From Larix kaempferi (lineage: Eukaryota; Streptophyta; Pinopsida; Pinales; Pinaceae), in contig BSBM01000179.1 in NCBI GenBank assembly GCA_027924585.1, positions 12,996,501-13,060,500 on the forward strand: DNA of 64,000 bases, written 5' to 3'. The notes below the pieces were generated by a model. The model saw only the letters and a program-made list of their open reading frames with translations, did no database searches and was not told where the DNA came from. The position numbers and the translations under genes are program-made. This document shows positions 22,889 through 35,439 of the stretch, piece after piece (position 1 is the stretch's first letter; each line of letters begins with the position of its first letter).

Positions 22889-25800
22889 TTGGAAGCATCC
22901 TCAACTCACTTCTAACTATTGCAGGAGGCAAATTTCCTATTTTTATGGTCATGTTCCCCAAGAAAGTGGAACTGAGCAGGTGGATAATTTACTAAAAACA
23001 ACTGACCAAAAGACCTAGGCATGCTTTATCTACCCATCAAATTCAATAGGAGGCTGTTCATTCTTACCTTGTGATAATTTCTGAATTGGAAAAACAAGAG
23101 AGCATAAGAGATTCGATCAGGGGAAGGTTAGAAGTGATTGAGTGAGTTAAGACTGCATTCTGAACTAGTGCAGCCACATTGCTGAGTTCAATATTGCTAA
23201 AAGTAGGAAGTACTACTGTCAAGTGCTACTACTGAGTTACAAAGGAATTTATTCCATTTATCCACACAGCATCTTCATCCTGGTGGTTTAGTGAATAGGC
23301 TCGGGGGTCCTAAGGAATGTAAATTGGCTTTCTTTAGGAAAAGGTTGGGTGGAACAGGCTCCTTTGGTTGTTTGTCTCTTCTACAATTACAAGGTTTTAA
23401 TTGTGCTATCTTATTTACTTTCTGCCAAATGAATGAATTATGTTATCATCTTTCTATAATCTCCTAAATATTCTGGACTGTTAATAAATGTTTTACTTCT
23501 GCAACTTATCTACTCTGAAAATCCATATATCTATATAGGTTAAAAGTCTAAATGGATAGTTAAAATTAAATTGATGAATGATAAAATAAAATGCTCCCTT
23601 GTATTTTTCCACACACTGTTTTAGTGACGTACTCTAGTACAGGGAAGAGGAATTAAAGATAGATTTGAATGATGATATGCAATAAACAAAATTTGAATGA
23701 TAGATTTGTATTTCTGCACATAGCTTAGCAATAGAACCTTTAGCTTTCATACAACTCTGGAAGCTTTTAGAATACAGAACTTGTAGTTATGTAGTCCCAT
23801 TTTATAACCATACAAAATAGGTCAGAGCCCTTGATTTATTCATAACAATTTAATATTCTAAGTATTTCTTTTATGAATGTTAAACTATAGCAATGCAATT
23901 ATCTGAATTAAAATAACTTATACATAAATGCATAAATTTAATTTAAATACAAACTCATTTTATAAACAGTAGTATTAAAAATATCATCATCAAATTATTG
24001 TTTAAAACAACTACAGAAGTATACTATAAGTCTAGCTCTTAGTGTAAACAACTTATGATACAAAACACAGATCGTATCCCACCTAAGTATTCACTTAAAT
24101 ACTTTTACACAGAAGTCTTGTAAAACAATTGAAAAAGAATTAGCATTGATCCAAATCATTAAAATATACAAAGATTTACTAAACAAATAACAACTCTTTT
24201 AGTCTATCGACTGTCCTAGGGTTCAAACCCTGTTTATAGCTACACTCAGTATTACTAAGATAAACATTTCATTCTTCTACCAAAACAAAGAAGTATTATG
24301 AAGAGCAAGGTCTGAAACCCTTAGCATAGCCACAAGCAAATAGGAAACGTAGTAATCAGTTTGAAACCAGCCTTACAGCCTTTATTTGCAAACAACTTTT
24401 AAACTATTACATTATATTATTTCATCAACAGCGATGGGCTTTGCCCTAAAACCTTGAGCATTCAAGCATCACAAATCTTCATTACAAAGTAACAAAAGAA
24501 TGCCGAGAACATTCTCCTAGTTATCGTATTTCAAACTTCATTTGAATCGTGCAAAAGAAACCATATTTTATTTATACATCAAAGCTTACACATAACAGAA
24601 CGAAGGGAAACAACGCAAGTCAAGGTCGAGGGTTCAACCCTCCCTACAACTACCTTTCGCAAAACAGAACTGAGCTTTAACCCTATTCACCTTGAAGGTT
24701 ATCAAAACATTCATTTCCAAAAATACCATAATGCCGAGAGTAAAACCCTTTAAATTTATTTACAGGTGAAAAACCTTATGTATTTTAGCATTAGAAATTT
24801 ATACAGTAAGCGTTCAGAAACCAACGTAGGGTAGGTCGAGGGTTGAATCCTCCCTCTACCAAAACTTTCCAAACGGCTTAAATATTACAACAACTATAAA
24901 ATCTAAATCTTAAAACAAAACCGAAGTCTCGGCTAGCCAAACGAAGACCGGCATGATGCCAAGCTTCACCCTACCCTTTCAAAGTGCAAAGAGATGCTCA
25001 TAAGGAGTCATCAGGCTTACTAGGGCTTGTTAAGCTCTTAGTCCTGTCTGGTTACAATTAAAACAAATGCCAAGGAAGAACCTACCAGGATGAAAACACA
25101 AAGGTGGTTAAACCTGGAATAACAGACTTTAAAACTTAAACATTGTAACGTTAAACACTCAATGAAATAGTGGGTTAACCATGAATTTACCTGCAAACTC
25201 TCACAGCAAATATGAACACGTCTGCAACAGCATCAACCCTAGAGGTACACGTTTTCACCATTGAATCCTGTAGGGTTAAACAACCCTGTAAAGACTCGGC
25301 TCATTTTAACCTGCTGGTGACAAAACATATTTTATAGGTCTCAACATCCAACCCCGGGAGAGATGCCTGCAAACTATTTGTTAGAAACCCTAAGAAACCG
25401 CAAGCCTGTCGGCCTCTCCACCCATACTTCCTTTAAAAACGAATGCTCCAGTTTGAGGTCTCATCATGTAGTCAAAACCCAGCTAGGGTTTAAACACAAA
25501 GACCAAGAAACTTCACGGGGAGCACTGCCACGAGGGATGCCAACGGGCATTCCACCAAAACATATTTAATAAACTTTAAATGCCATAGCTACTGGTTCAT
25601 GTGCCTTCCAACGCATTATCCACCGAGATTAATATTTGGTTCCGTATGCATATAACATATATTATGTCAATATACTATAGTCTTAGCACATAGTGTATCC
25701 ATAAAGCGTATTGATAGCCACACTAGGCGTATAGTGTAAAGTTTTGGCGCCTTTAGTTATAATATCAAATAATGGTGAATTTGCATAACAACTCTAACCC

Positions 25801-26716
25801 TTACGTTATAGCATAAGGTTTTGTGCATACATTATTATTATCGAGCAACAGTTGCACAAGGTTTATAACCTCTAGTATTAGTTTATAAGATTATAGTTAA
25901 GTATAGTTCTAATACATAGGTTGGTGCATGGTATAAACCCTAGTGTAGGGTTTTGTAGTTTATAAACACTATAATCAAATTTTGAGTACACTAAGCTATG
26001 ACTTAGTACAAATCAATTATAATGAATTAAAACAAGAATTTGAATATGAAGTATAAATACTATTCAATTATACAAGACTATAATGAATTGCATATTTGTT
26101 CCTTTCAAACTATATAAAAATATAGGCGACTTTATAAACCTTTAAAATCAATGATCAAAGCTAAGGTAAGATCTCACCCTCGAATAGGTCAAGTTCTTTA
26201 TACATTAAATATATTGAGGCAAACTGAAGTTAAGTACAATTGTTTGACATACATTGATAACACTTCATTTAGTGAACTCATTCTTACCTGCGATCCGCGA
26301 CAGAGGTTTAAGAACGTTAGCTATAAATAGCTAAGTAAGCCTCGGGATGCCCATAGGACCCCTTCATCACAAAGAAAATAAAACAGTTAGTACTTGTGAA
26401 TAAAATAGTACTAAAATTAATTGATAATACTTTTGCATTTAAAGAAGTAACCATATTTCATGAGAAGACAAAAACAATATTAAAACATCCAGCAGTAAAT
26501 AACACGTATAAATACATACATTGAAACTTTAAGACAAAAATAGCAACTAATTGACATAACATGTTTATAACATTGATGACTAATTGAAGAAGTGTTGTCA
26601 TCAGATTATCATCTAAATTAAACAAATTAACATTTATTGTACTTCCACATAGCGATTGTAGCAATTTATGTTACTTAGAAAAATTTTAAATTTTTGTGAA
26701 TTTACGAGATGTTACA
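22889..26716 (+). repeat. Gypsy 5' LTR, second part
   Basis: Continues the Gypsy LTR after Copia-A and matches 30707-34536. It ends GATGTTACA two bases before the primer site. It contains three near-palindromic GGTTCAANCC motifs (24218-24231, 24628-24642, 24838-24853). The 68-codon frames at 25363 and 26458 recur in the right LTR but match no protein I know. Confidence 0.9.
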
Positions 26717-26718
26717 TG

Positions 26719-26730
26719 TGGTATCAGAGC
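26719..26730 (+). promoter_or_regulatory. Gypsy primer-binding site
   Basis: TGGTATCAGAGC, two bases after the LTR end. Complementary to initiator methionine tRNA. Confidence 0.95.
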
Positions 26731-26857
26731 GCAAGTTCAAATACTGGGCCTGAAGTGGCTCACTTGCGCAAATGAAAACTTAGGATAGAATTGAAATTAC
26801 TAATTTTTATTTATTTTTGTTTTCAGTTTCATCATTTTATAAATTTAGTCTACAGGT

Positions 26858-27361
26858 ATGGAGAAACCAGAAGAGTCGGATGAGGACAAGTCCCTAAATA
26901 ATGAACAGAAAAAACCTGTTAAATGTTGGGACTGTCAAGGACCTCACTATGCATCCAACTTCCCACTCAGAAAGAGGACTGTCAACAACATACACACAGT
27001 ACAGGCGGAGGCTATTGTTGGTGACTTAGCAAGGGAGATGCCCCGGATAAATGCAGCTTTGGAGAACAGACAACCTGATCATCAAACTTCCATGATTGAA
27101 GTGGAAGGTATGTTGAAAAAAAACCCTATTTCTATTTTAATTGATCCAGGAGAAAGTCTTAGCTATGTGTCACCTTATTTTGTTAAAAGTTGCAATATGA
27201 AAATAGACAAGTTTGATAAGTCATGGTTGGTTCAATTAGCTACTGGAACAAAAAGAAAAGTGATTGATTATGTAAAAGAATGTGAATTACTGATGAATCA
27301 GTTTAGGACCCATGTTAAGCTGAATGTGTTACCTTTAGGTTCTTATGATGTTCTGATTTGA
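26858..27361 (+). pseudogene. Gypsy Gag remnant (zinc knuckle) and protease
   Basis: ATG at 26858, only 127 bases after the primer site. The frame opens directly before a zinc knuckle, CWDCQGPHYASNF, whose final Cys is Phe. No capsid domain is present. Protease follows, with active-site block ILIDPGES near 27139 and the MNQFRTHVKLNVLPLGSYDV block. A TGA at 27359 ends the frame just before MDWLEKH, which normally continues without interruption. A chromovirus normally has a few hundred Gag codons upstream, so this copy or subfamily has lost capsid. Confidence 0.88.
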
Positions 27362-28398
27362 ATGGATTGGTTGGAGAAGCATAGGGTAGTATTAAATTTC
27401 TTTGAAAAGACTTTTACTTGTTTGAATGATGAATGTGAAACTGTAACAGTAAAAGGAATTCCTATAAAGACACCTGTTAGACAAATTTATACTTCACAAG
27501 TTAAAAAGGCTGTTCATAAAGGATGTAAGTTGTTTACTGTAAATGTAATTAATGACGAACAATCAACTAAGGAAGATAATAAGTTGGAAGACATACCCAT
27601 TCTAAAGGAATTTTCTGATGTATTCCCGGAAGAAATTCTAGGACTACCTTCGAAAAGGGAACTTGATTTCACCATTGAGTTAGTACCAGGAGTAGTACCA
27701 AACTCAAAGGCTCCTTACAGAATGAACATTCTGGAGCTTAATGAACTTAAATCACAGCTTAAGGAACTAATTGATAAAAACTATATAAGGCCCAATGTGT
27801 CTCCATGGGGTGCACCTGTAATTTTTGTCAAAAAGAAAAACGGAACTATGCATTTATGCATAGATTACCGTCAGTTAAATAAAATGACCATAAAGAACAG
27901 ATATCCTTTGTCTCGCATTGATGATCTGTTTGATCAACTACACGACGCGAAGATATTTTATAAGATAGACTTGAGGCTGGGGTACCATCAAGTCAGAATT
28001 AAAGATGAGGACATCTTTAAGACTGCTTTCAGAACCCGTTACGGGCATTACAAGTTCGTGGTTATGATGTTTGGGCTAAACAACGCTCTAGCAGTTTTCA
28101 TGTGTCTTATGAATAATGTTTTACATCATTACTTAGATAAGTTTGTAATTGTTTTATTGATGACATTCTAATTTACTCTAAGACTAAAGAAGAACATGAC
28201 AAACACTTAAAAATTATTTTACAAGTGTTAAGAGTACACCAACTTTACGCTAAGTTCAGCAAATGTGATTTTGATAAAGATAAAATATAGTACCTAGGAC
28301 ATGTGATATCCAAGGATGGAATCGTAGTAGAGCCGGATAAGATAAAAACAATTAATGAGTGGCCTTCCCCTAAAGACATAACTGATGTATGATCTTTT
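27362..28398 (+). pseudogene. Gypsy reverse transcriptase
   Basis: In phase with the protease after one stop. Blocks: [86 protein letters not shown] with the first catalytic Asp, and [11 protein letters not shown] one-base loss near 28150 shifts the frame exactly at the FxDD catalytic box. The thumb region continues in the next frame ([25 protein letters not shown]) with stops near 28289 and 28390. Confidence 0.92.
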
Positions 28399-28985
28399 AT
28401 GGGAATTACAGGTTACTATCGTAAAGTTATAGAGGAGTTCTCTAGAATAGCGAACCCTATAACATCTTTACAAAAGAAAGGTAAGAAATTTGTGTGGGAT
28501 AAAAAATGTGAAGAAAGCTTTAAGAAACTAAAAGAACTGTTAACAACAACACCTATTCTGAAAATTGTTGATCCAAACAAGGATTTCATTGTATGCACTG
28601 ATGAATGCAATGATGGACTTGGAGGGGTCTTAACAAAAGAAGGTCATGTGATTGCATATGAATCTAGGAAGTTAAATATTCATCAGAAGAACTATGCAAC
28701 TTATGAATTAGAGTTGGCTTCCGTTATACATGTGTTAAAGATGTGGCGCCATCACTTAATTGGAATAAAATTTACTTTAATAGATAATAAAGGTTTAAAA
28801 TATTTGCTGGATTAACCAAATCTGAATGCAAGGCAAGCTAGGTGGCTAGCTTTCCTTAGCGAATATGATTTTGAGATTCAACACATTAAAGGTAAAGAAA
28901 ATAAAGTTGTTGATGCCTTAAGTAGAAATGCTAGGCTAAATTTTGTTTCAGCAATCATCACTTATAAAACTGATATAGAAAATTA
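28399..28985 (+). pseudogene. Gypsy RNase H
   Basis: Starts with GITGYYRKVIEEFSRIA, the connection from RT. It then has CTDECNDGLGGVL with the first catalytic Asp, ESRKLNIHQKNYATYELELA with the Glu, and TLIDNKGLKYLLD with the later Asp. A TAA at 28813 interrupts the frame, which continues as [20 protein letters not shown] and [11 protein letters not shown] to about 28985. Confidence 0.9.
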
Positions 28986-29094
28986 GATTAAGGAAAGAAT
29001 TAGAAATGATGGAAAATATAAAAAATTATTTGAAAAGGTTGTTGAAGATAATGCTGAAAATTTAATAACAGATTTCAGAATTGATGAAAGAGGA

Positions 29095-29950
29095 TAAATG
29101 TTGTATAAAGATAGACTTTATGTACCTAATGTTTCTGAAATTAACTTGTTGATTTTAAATGAATGGCATAAAAGTCCATACCCAGGGAATCCTGGTTACC
29201 AAAAGATGATAACAATGCCGAGGAAGAATTATTTTTAGCCATGTATCAAAAATGAAGTAGCTGAATATATTGCTAGGTGTATAGAGTGTCAACAAATAAA
29301 GGTTGAACATCAACACCCAGTTGGATTGTTGTAGCCACTGCCTATTCCAATTGTAAGTGGGACATAATTAGTATTTATTTTATTACTGGTTTACCTAAAA
29401 ATAAGAAACATAATGATTTTGTAATGGTAGTCATGGATAAGCTTAGTAAAGCATCCCACTTCATACCTATTAAGACAACCTACAAGGCTGCTAACATTGC
29501 TGAGATTTTTATGAAACAAATTTTTTGTTTGCATGGGATTCCAAAAGTTATAATTTCTTACAGAGACTCAAAGTTTACAGGAAATTTCGGGAAGACTTTA
29601 TTTAAAGGTTTAGATACTACTTTAAATTTCAGTACAACATTTCATCCACAAACGGATGGGTAGACCGAAAGAGTCAATCAAATTCTTAAAGATATGTTAA
29701 GAATGTATGTTAGAGATCAGCCAGGTAAATGGGAGTAATATTTGCATCTTACTAGTTTGCTTATAATAACCATTACCAAGCTTCAACAAAACTAAGTTCA
29801 TTTCAAATTTTATATGGTAGAAAATGTAATACTTCTATTTCATGGAGCATTCCAGTTGACAGGTTAATGTTAGGATTTGAATTATTAAAGGAAATGGAAC
29901 TAACCGTGAAATAGGTTCAAGGAAATTTGAAAATTGCACAAGATAGACAG
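29095..29950 (+). pseudogene. Gypsy integrase core
   Basis: The H2C2 zinc region is recognisable at 29100-29330 (EWHKSPYPGNPGYQKM, then CIECQQIKVEHQHP) with stops. A frameshift near 29360 precedes the core. At 29424-29663 the frame reads MDKLSKASHFIPIKTTYKAANIAEI, GIPKVIISYRDSKFTGNF and FHPQTDG, followed by a TAG and then TERVNQILKDMLR, which holds the catalytic Glu. The second catalytic Asp is present in YRDSKF. Several further stops run to 29950. Confidence 0.88.
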
Positions 29951-30425
29951 AAAATTCATGCAGATCTCAAAATAACTCAAAAAGAGTTTTAGATTCGTGA
30001 ACATGTGTTCCTCAAGGTAAAACCCAAAAGGAGCTCCTTGAAGTTAGGAAGTTGTGCTAAACTAGCACCAAGGTATTGTGGACCTTTTGAAATATTGTCC
30101 AGGGTAGGACCAGTGGCATATCAGTTGGCCTTGCCACCAAATCTTAAAGTACATAATGTATTTCACATCTCTCTTTTGAAAAAGTATGTGCATGATGCTA
30201 CTCATGTGATTAATTGGAATGATGTATAGGTGAAACCAGAAGAAGATTTTCTGGTGGAACCAGATTGTATCCTTGATAAGAGGGAAATTTTTCTTTGTAA
30301 TCATACCATTGGACAGGTAAAGGTGCAGTGGAAGCACCTTAGTCCAGATGAAGCAACTTGGGAGTTGGAAAGTAATATGCGGGTGGCATATCCAAATCTG
30401 TTCTAGGAGGAACTAGAGGATGATG
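29951..30425 (+). pseudogene. Gypsy integrase C-terminus with chromodomain
   Basis: 30005-30229 encodes the GPY/F-type module ([33 protein letters not shown]). After one TAG at 30227 the same frame holds a chromodomain-like end: a DCILDKREIFL strand, then QVKVQWKHLSPDEATWELES with the aromatic and WE residues typical of chromoviruses. In chromoviruses this domain is thought to steer integration toward heterochromatin. The frame ends near 30405-30430. Confidence 0.88.
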
Positions 30426-30458
30426 AATAAAGCAACATCGAGGATGATGTTGAATTTA

Positions 30459-30467
30459 AGAGGGGGG
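30459..30467 (+). promoter_or_regulatory. Gypsy polypurine tract
   Basis: AAGAGGGGGG immediately before TGTT and the 3' LTR start TGTCACATAC at 30472. The expected site for plus-strand priming. Confidence 0.75.
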
Positions 30468-30471
30468 TGTT

Positions 30472-33400
30472 TGTCACATACCCAAATTCTGAACATTTTA
30501 TGTTGTCAGAAAAACATTATGTTTTATGTTATTGTAAAGTTTTATGTTTATTGAACAAGTGGGGTCAAGGATGAATGTAATTAATTACTCTGAATATTTT
30601 ATTATTAATAAATAAAAGAGGAGACAAATATCCGAAGGAGATGGTTGAATGAGTGTTCACTGACCCACTAGGAGGAATGGAATGGGGTGGAGATCAAACT
30701 AACACTTGGCAGCATCCTCAACTCACTTCTAACTATTGCAGGGGGCAGATTCCCTATTTTTATGGTCATGTTCCCCAAGAAAGTGGAACTGAGTAGGTGG
30801 CTCAATTACTAAAAACGGCTGACCAAAAGACCTAGGCATGCTTTATCTACCCATCGAATTCAACAGGAGGTTGTTCATTCTTACCTTGTGATAATTTATG
30901 AATTGGAAAGACAAGAGAGCACAAGAGATTCGATGAGGGGAAGGTTAGAAGTGATTGAGTGAGTTATGGATGCATTCTAAACTAGTGCAACCACATTGCT
31001 AAGTTCAATATTGCTAAAAGCATGACGTACTACTATCAAGTGCTACTGCTGAGTTGCAAAAGAATTTATTCCATTTCTCCACACAACATCTTCGTCCTGG
31101 TGGTTAAGTGAACAGGCTCGGGGGTCCTAAGGCAAGTAACTTGGCTATCTTCAGGAAAAGGTTGGGTGGAATGGGATCCTTTGGTTGTTTGTCTCTTCTA
31201 CAATTACCATGTTTTAATTGTGTTATCTTATTTACTTTCTGCCAAATGAATGAATTATGTTATCATATTTCTATATAATCCTAGATATTCTGGACTTTTA
31301 ATAAATGTTTTACTTCTGCAACTTATCTACTCTGAAAATCCATATATCTGTATAGGTTAAAAGGCTAAATGGATTATTAAAATTAAATTAATGAATGATA
31401 GAATAAAATGCTCCCCTGTATTTTTCCACACACTATTTTTAGTGTCCTACTGTAGTACGGGGAAGAGGAATTAAAGATATATTTGAATGATGATATGCAC
31501 TAGACAGAATTTGAATGATAGATTTGTATTTCTGCACATAGCTTAGCAATAGAACCTTTAGCTTTCATACAACTGTGTAAGATTTTATAATACAGAACTT
31601 ATACTTATGTAGTCCCATTTTTATAACCATACAAAATAGGACAGATCCCTTGATTTATTCATAACAGTTTAATATTCTAAGTATTTCTTTTATGAATGTT
31701 AGACTATAGCAATGCAATTATCAGAATCAAAATAACTTATACATAAATGCAGAGATTTAATTTAAATACAAACTCATTTTATAAACAATAGTATTAAAAA
31801 TATCATCATCAAATTATTGTTTAAAACAACTATAGAAGCATACTGTAAGTCTATCTCTCACTGTAAACAACTTATGATACAAAACCCTAATCGTATCCCA
31901 CCTAAGTATTCACTTAAATACTTTTCCACAGAAGTCTTGTAAAGCGATTCAAAAAGAATTATCATTGATATGAATCATTAGAATATACAAAGATTTACCA
32001 AACAAATAACAACTATTTTAGTTTGTCGACTGTCCCAGGGTTCAAACACTGTTTATAAGCTACACTCAGTATTACTAATATAAACATTTCATTCTTATAC
32101 CAAAAAAAAGAAGTATTACGAAGACCAAGGTCTGAAACCGTTAGCATAGCCACAAGCAAATAGGAAACACAGTAATCAGTTTGAAACCAACCTTATGGCC
32201 TTTATTTGCAAACAACTTTTAAAATATTACATTATATTATTTCATCAATAGCGACGGGCTTTGCCCTAAAACCTTCTGCACTCAAGTATCACAAATCTTC
32301 ATTACAAAGTAACAAAAGAATGCCAATAACATTCTCACAGTTATCGTATTTCAAACTTCATTTGAATCGTGCAAAAGAAACCATATTTTATTTATCCATC
32401 AAAGCTTACACATAACAGAATGAAAGGAAACAACACAAGTCAAGGTCGAGGGTTCAACCCTCCCTACAACTACCTTTCACAAAATATAACTGACCTTCAA
32501 ACCTATTCTCCTTGAAGGTTATCAAAAAATTCAGATCCAAAAATACCATAATGCTGAGAGTAAAACCCTTTAAATTTATTTACAAGTGAAAAACCTTTTG
32601 TATTTTAGCATTAGAAATGTATACAGTAAGCATTGAGAAACCAACGTAGGGAAGGTTGAGGGTTCAATCCTCCCTGTACCGAAACTTGCCAAATGGCTTA
32701 AATATTACAACAACTATAAAAAATAAAGCTTAAAACAAAACCGAAGTCTCAGCTAGCCAAATGAAGACCGGCATGATGCCAAGCTACACCCTACCCTTCC
32801 AAAGTGCAAAGAGATGCTCATAGGGAGTCACCGAGGCTTACCAGGGCTTGTTAAGCTCTTAGTCCTGTCTGGTTACACTTAAAAAAAATGCCAAGGAAGA
32901 ACCTTCCAGGACAACAACACAAAGTTGGTTAAACCTCGAATAGCAGACTTTAAATCTTAAACATTGTAACGTTAAACACTCGATGAAACATTGGGTTAAC
33001 GACAACTTTACCTGCAAACTCTCGCAGCAAATCTAAACACGTCTGCAACAACATCAACCCTAGAGGTACACGTTTTCACCATCGAATCCTATAGGGTTAA
33101 AAAACCCTGTAAAGACTCAGCTCATTTTAAGTTGTTGGTGACAAAACATATTTTACAGGTCTCAGCATCGAACCTCGGGAGAGATGCCTGCAAACTGGTT
33201 GTTACAAACCCTAAGAAACCACAATCTTGTTGGCCTCTCCACCCATACTTCCTGCAAAAAGGAATTCTCCAGGTTGAGGCCTCGTCGTGTAGTCAAAACC
33301 CAGCTAGGGTTTAAACACAAAGACCAAGAAACTTCACGTGGAACACTGCCACGAGGGATGCCAACGAGCATTCCACCAAATCATATTTAATAAACTTTAA

Positions 33401-34536
33401 ATGCCATAGCTATCGGTTTGTGTGCCTGCCAATGCATTATCCATCGAGATTAATATTTGGTTCACTATGCATATAACATATATTATGTCAATATACTATA
33501 GTCTTAGCACATAGTGTATCCATAAAGTGCATCGATAGCCACACTAGGCGTAGAGTGTAACGTTTTGGTGCCTTTAGTTATAATATCAAATAATGGTGAA
33601 TTTACATAACAGCTCTAACCCTTATGTTATAGCATAAGGTTTTGTGCATACATTATTAGTATCGAGCAACAGTTGCACAAGGTTTATAACCTCTAGTATT
33701 AGTTTATAAGCTTATAGTTAAGTATAGTTCTAATACATAGGTTGGTGCATGGTATAAACCCTAGTGTAGGGTTTTATAGTTTATAAACACTATAATCAAA
33801 GTTTGAGTACACTAATCTATGACTTAGTACAAATCAATTATAATGACTTAAAACAAGAATTTGAATATGAAGTATAAATACTATTCAATGATACAAGACT
33901 ATAATGAATTGCATATTGGTGCCTTTCAAACTATATAAAAATATAGGAGACTTTATAAACCTTTAAAATCAATGATCAAAGCTAAGGTAAGATCTCACCC
34001 TCGAACAGGTCAAGTTCTTTATACATTAAATATATCGAGGGAAATTGAAGTTAAGTATAGTCGTTTGACATACATTGATAACACTTCATTTAGTGAACTC
34101 ATTCTTACCTACGATCTGTGACAGAGGTTTAAGAGCGTTAGCTATAAATAGCTAAGTAAGCCTCGAGGTGCCCATAGGAACCCTTCATCAAAAAGAAAAT
34201 CAAACAGTTAGTACTTGTGAATAAAATAGTACTAAAAGTAATTGACAATACCTTTTCATTTAAAGAAGTAACCATATTTCATGAGAAGACAAAAACGGTA
34301 TTAAAACATCCAGCAGTAAATAACAAGTATAAATACATACATTGACACTTTAAGACAAAAATAGAAAGTAATTGACGTAACATGTTTATAACATTGATGA
34401 CTAATTGAAGAAGTGTTGTCATCAGATTATCATCTAAAATAAACAAATTAACATTTATTGTACTTCTGCATAGTGATTGTAGCAATTTATGCTACTTAGA
34501 AAAATTTTAAATTATGTGAATTTATGGGATGTTACA
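30472..34536 (+). repeat. Gypsy 3' LTR (4065 bp)
   Basis: Matches the left LTR over its whole length apart from substitutions and small indels. Ends GATGTTACA, followed by target duplication TAATG at 34537. No coding region. The near-palindromic GGTTCAA motifs recur near 32038, 32448 and 32658, though the first has lost its symmetry. Confidence 0.95.
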
Positions 34537-34868
34537 TAATGCATGGTATATAACACCATTAGTAATATAACATAAATATGCATTATGACATGAAATTAAT
34601 TCCAACATTCAATATTGATAGTTTCTTTTTTTCCTTTCAGAACACTGCTAAAGATGATCACATGAATGATGATCCATACTATGTTGATAGTAGAATAGTG
34701 AGACAAGTTGATGATGATGGATCAGATGAAGATGATGATGAATATGTTACCAAGAATGTTGTTGTTGTTGTTGTTGTTGTTGTTGGTGGTGGTCCAATAT
34801 TTAGTGACACGGTTCATGAGCATGTTGACGTTTATTACTTTCTCCATGTTACTGGACATGTGTTGTAA
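34537..34868 (+). other. Possible 3' exon fragment with (GTT)n tract
   Basis: A strong acceptor-like sequence, TTTCTTTTTTTCCTTTCAG, ends at 34640. The frame that follows is open to a TAA at 34866-34868 and reads as an acidic Asp-rich stretch (VDDDGSDEDDDEYV), a poly-Val run encoded by (GTT)n at 34758-34785, then GGGPIFSD. I do not recognise the protein. It may be a captured or broken gene exon. The Gypsy insertion at 34536 would lie in the upstream intron. Confidence 0.25.
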
Positions 34869-35439
34869 ATTTTTTTATGATCCAAATTCATATTACATTC
34901 TGGATCATATTGAATTGTATCATGGATTGTTGTCATGACACATATAAACTTGATCACCCTTTATCATTTTGAATTTCTTATATATGGATATCATAAAACT
35001 TATTTCTTGTGATATTGATATTTTCATCATATATATATTTGACTTGTTCTTTTTACTTTACTATAATGATCTCCAAGATAGGTTATTGATTTGAAGATAC
35101 ATTTGATTTTCACTTTTTTCGATGAAAGATAATGATGATGTTATTATTATTATCTCAAGTTAATTTATATACATTGTAAGTTGTGATTGTTTTCTAATGG
35201 AGAATTCACAAATATGTCAATATTACGACTTTGGATGAGTGTTGTCCATTCTATTTAAATGTCTTCATAAATATTATACTATAAATATGAATTTGTGATA
35301 TGTTCTTTTGTTTATTTCATTATGTTATTTGAAAACTGTGAAATAGATTAAATATGTGAACTATTAAAATTAATGAGATAATTATAATAAAGGGGGTCAT
35401 ATTAAGCAATCAAAATTTAACACTATAAATATGAAGCAA
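34869..35439. other. Non-coding AT-rich stretch
   Basis: No frame, element end or RNA gene recognised. Confidence 0.5.

Larger units (their letters stand above)
15403..34536 (+). mobile_element. Chromodomain Ty3/Gypsy LTR retrotransposon
   Basis: Boundaries are set by identical 5-base target duplications TAATG at 15398-15402 and 34537-34541 and LTR ends TGTCACATAC...GATGTTACA. Internal order is primer site, zinc knuckle, protease, RT, RNase H, integrase, chromodomain. The left LTR is interrupted by Copia-A; without it the element is about 11.9 kb. Both LTRs are about 4.06 kb, and the whole internal region is only 3.75 kb. LTRs differ by roughly 6% in the stretches I compared. Coding regions contain many stops and several frameshifts, so this copy is dead. 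Confidence 0.9.

Noticed and set aside
24620-24660. tRNA gene in the Gypsy LTR
   Set aside because: The GGTTCAACC motif stands alone; no cloverleaf can be folded around it.
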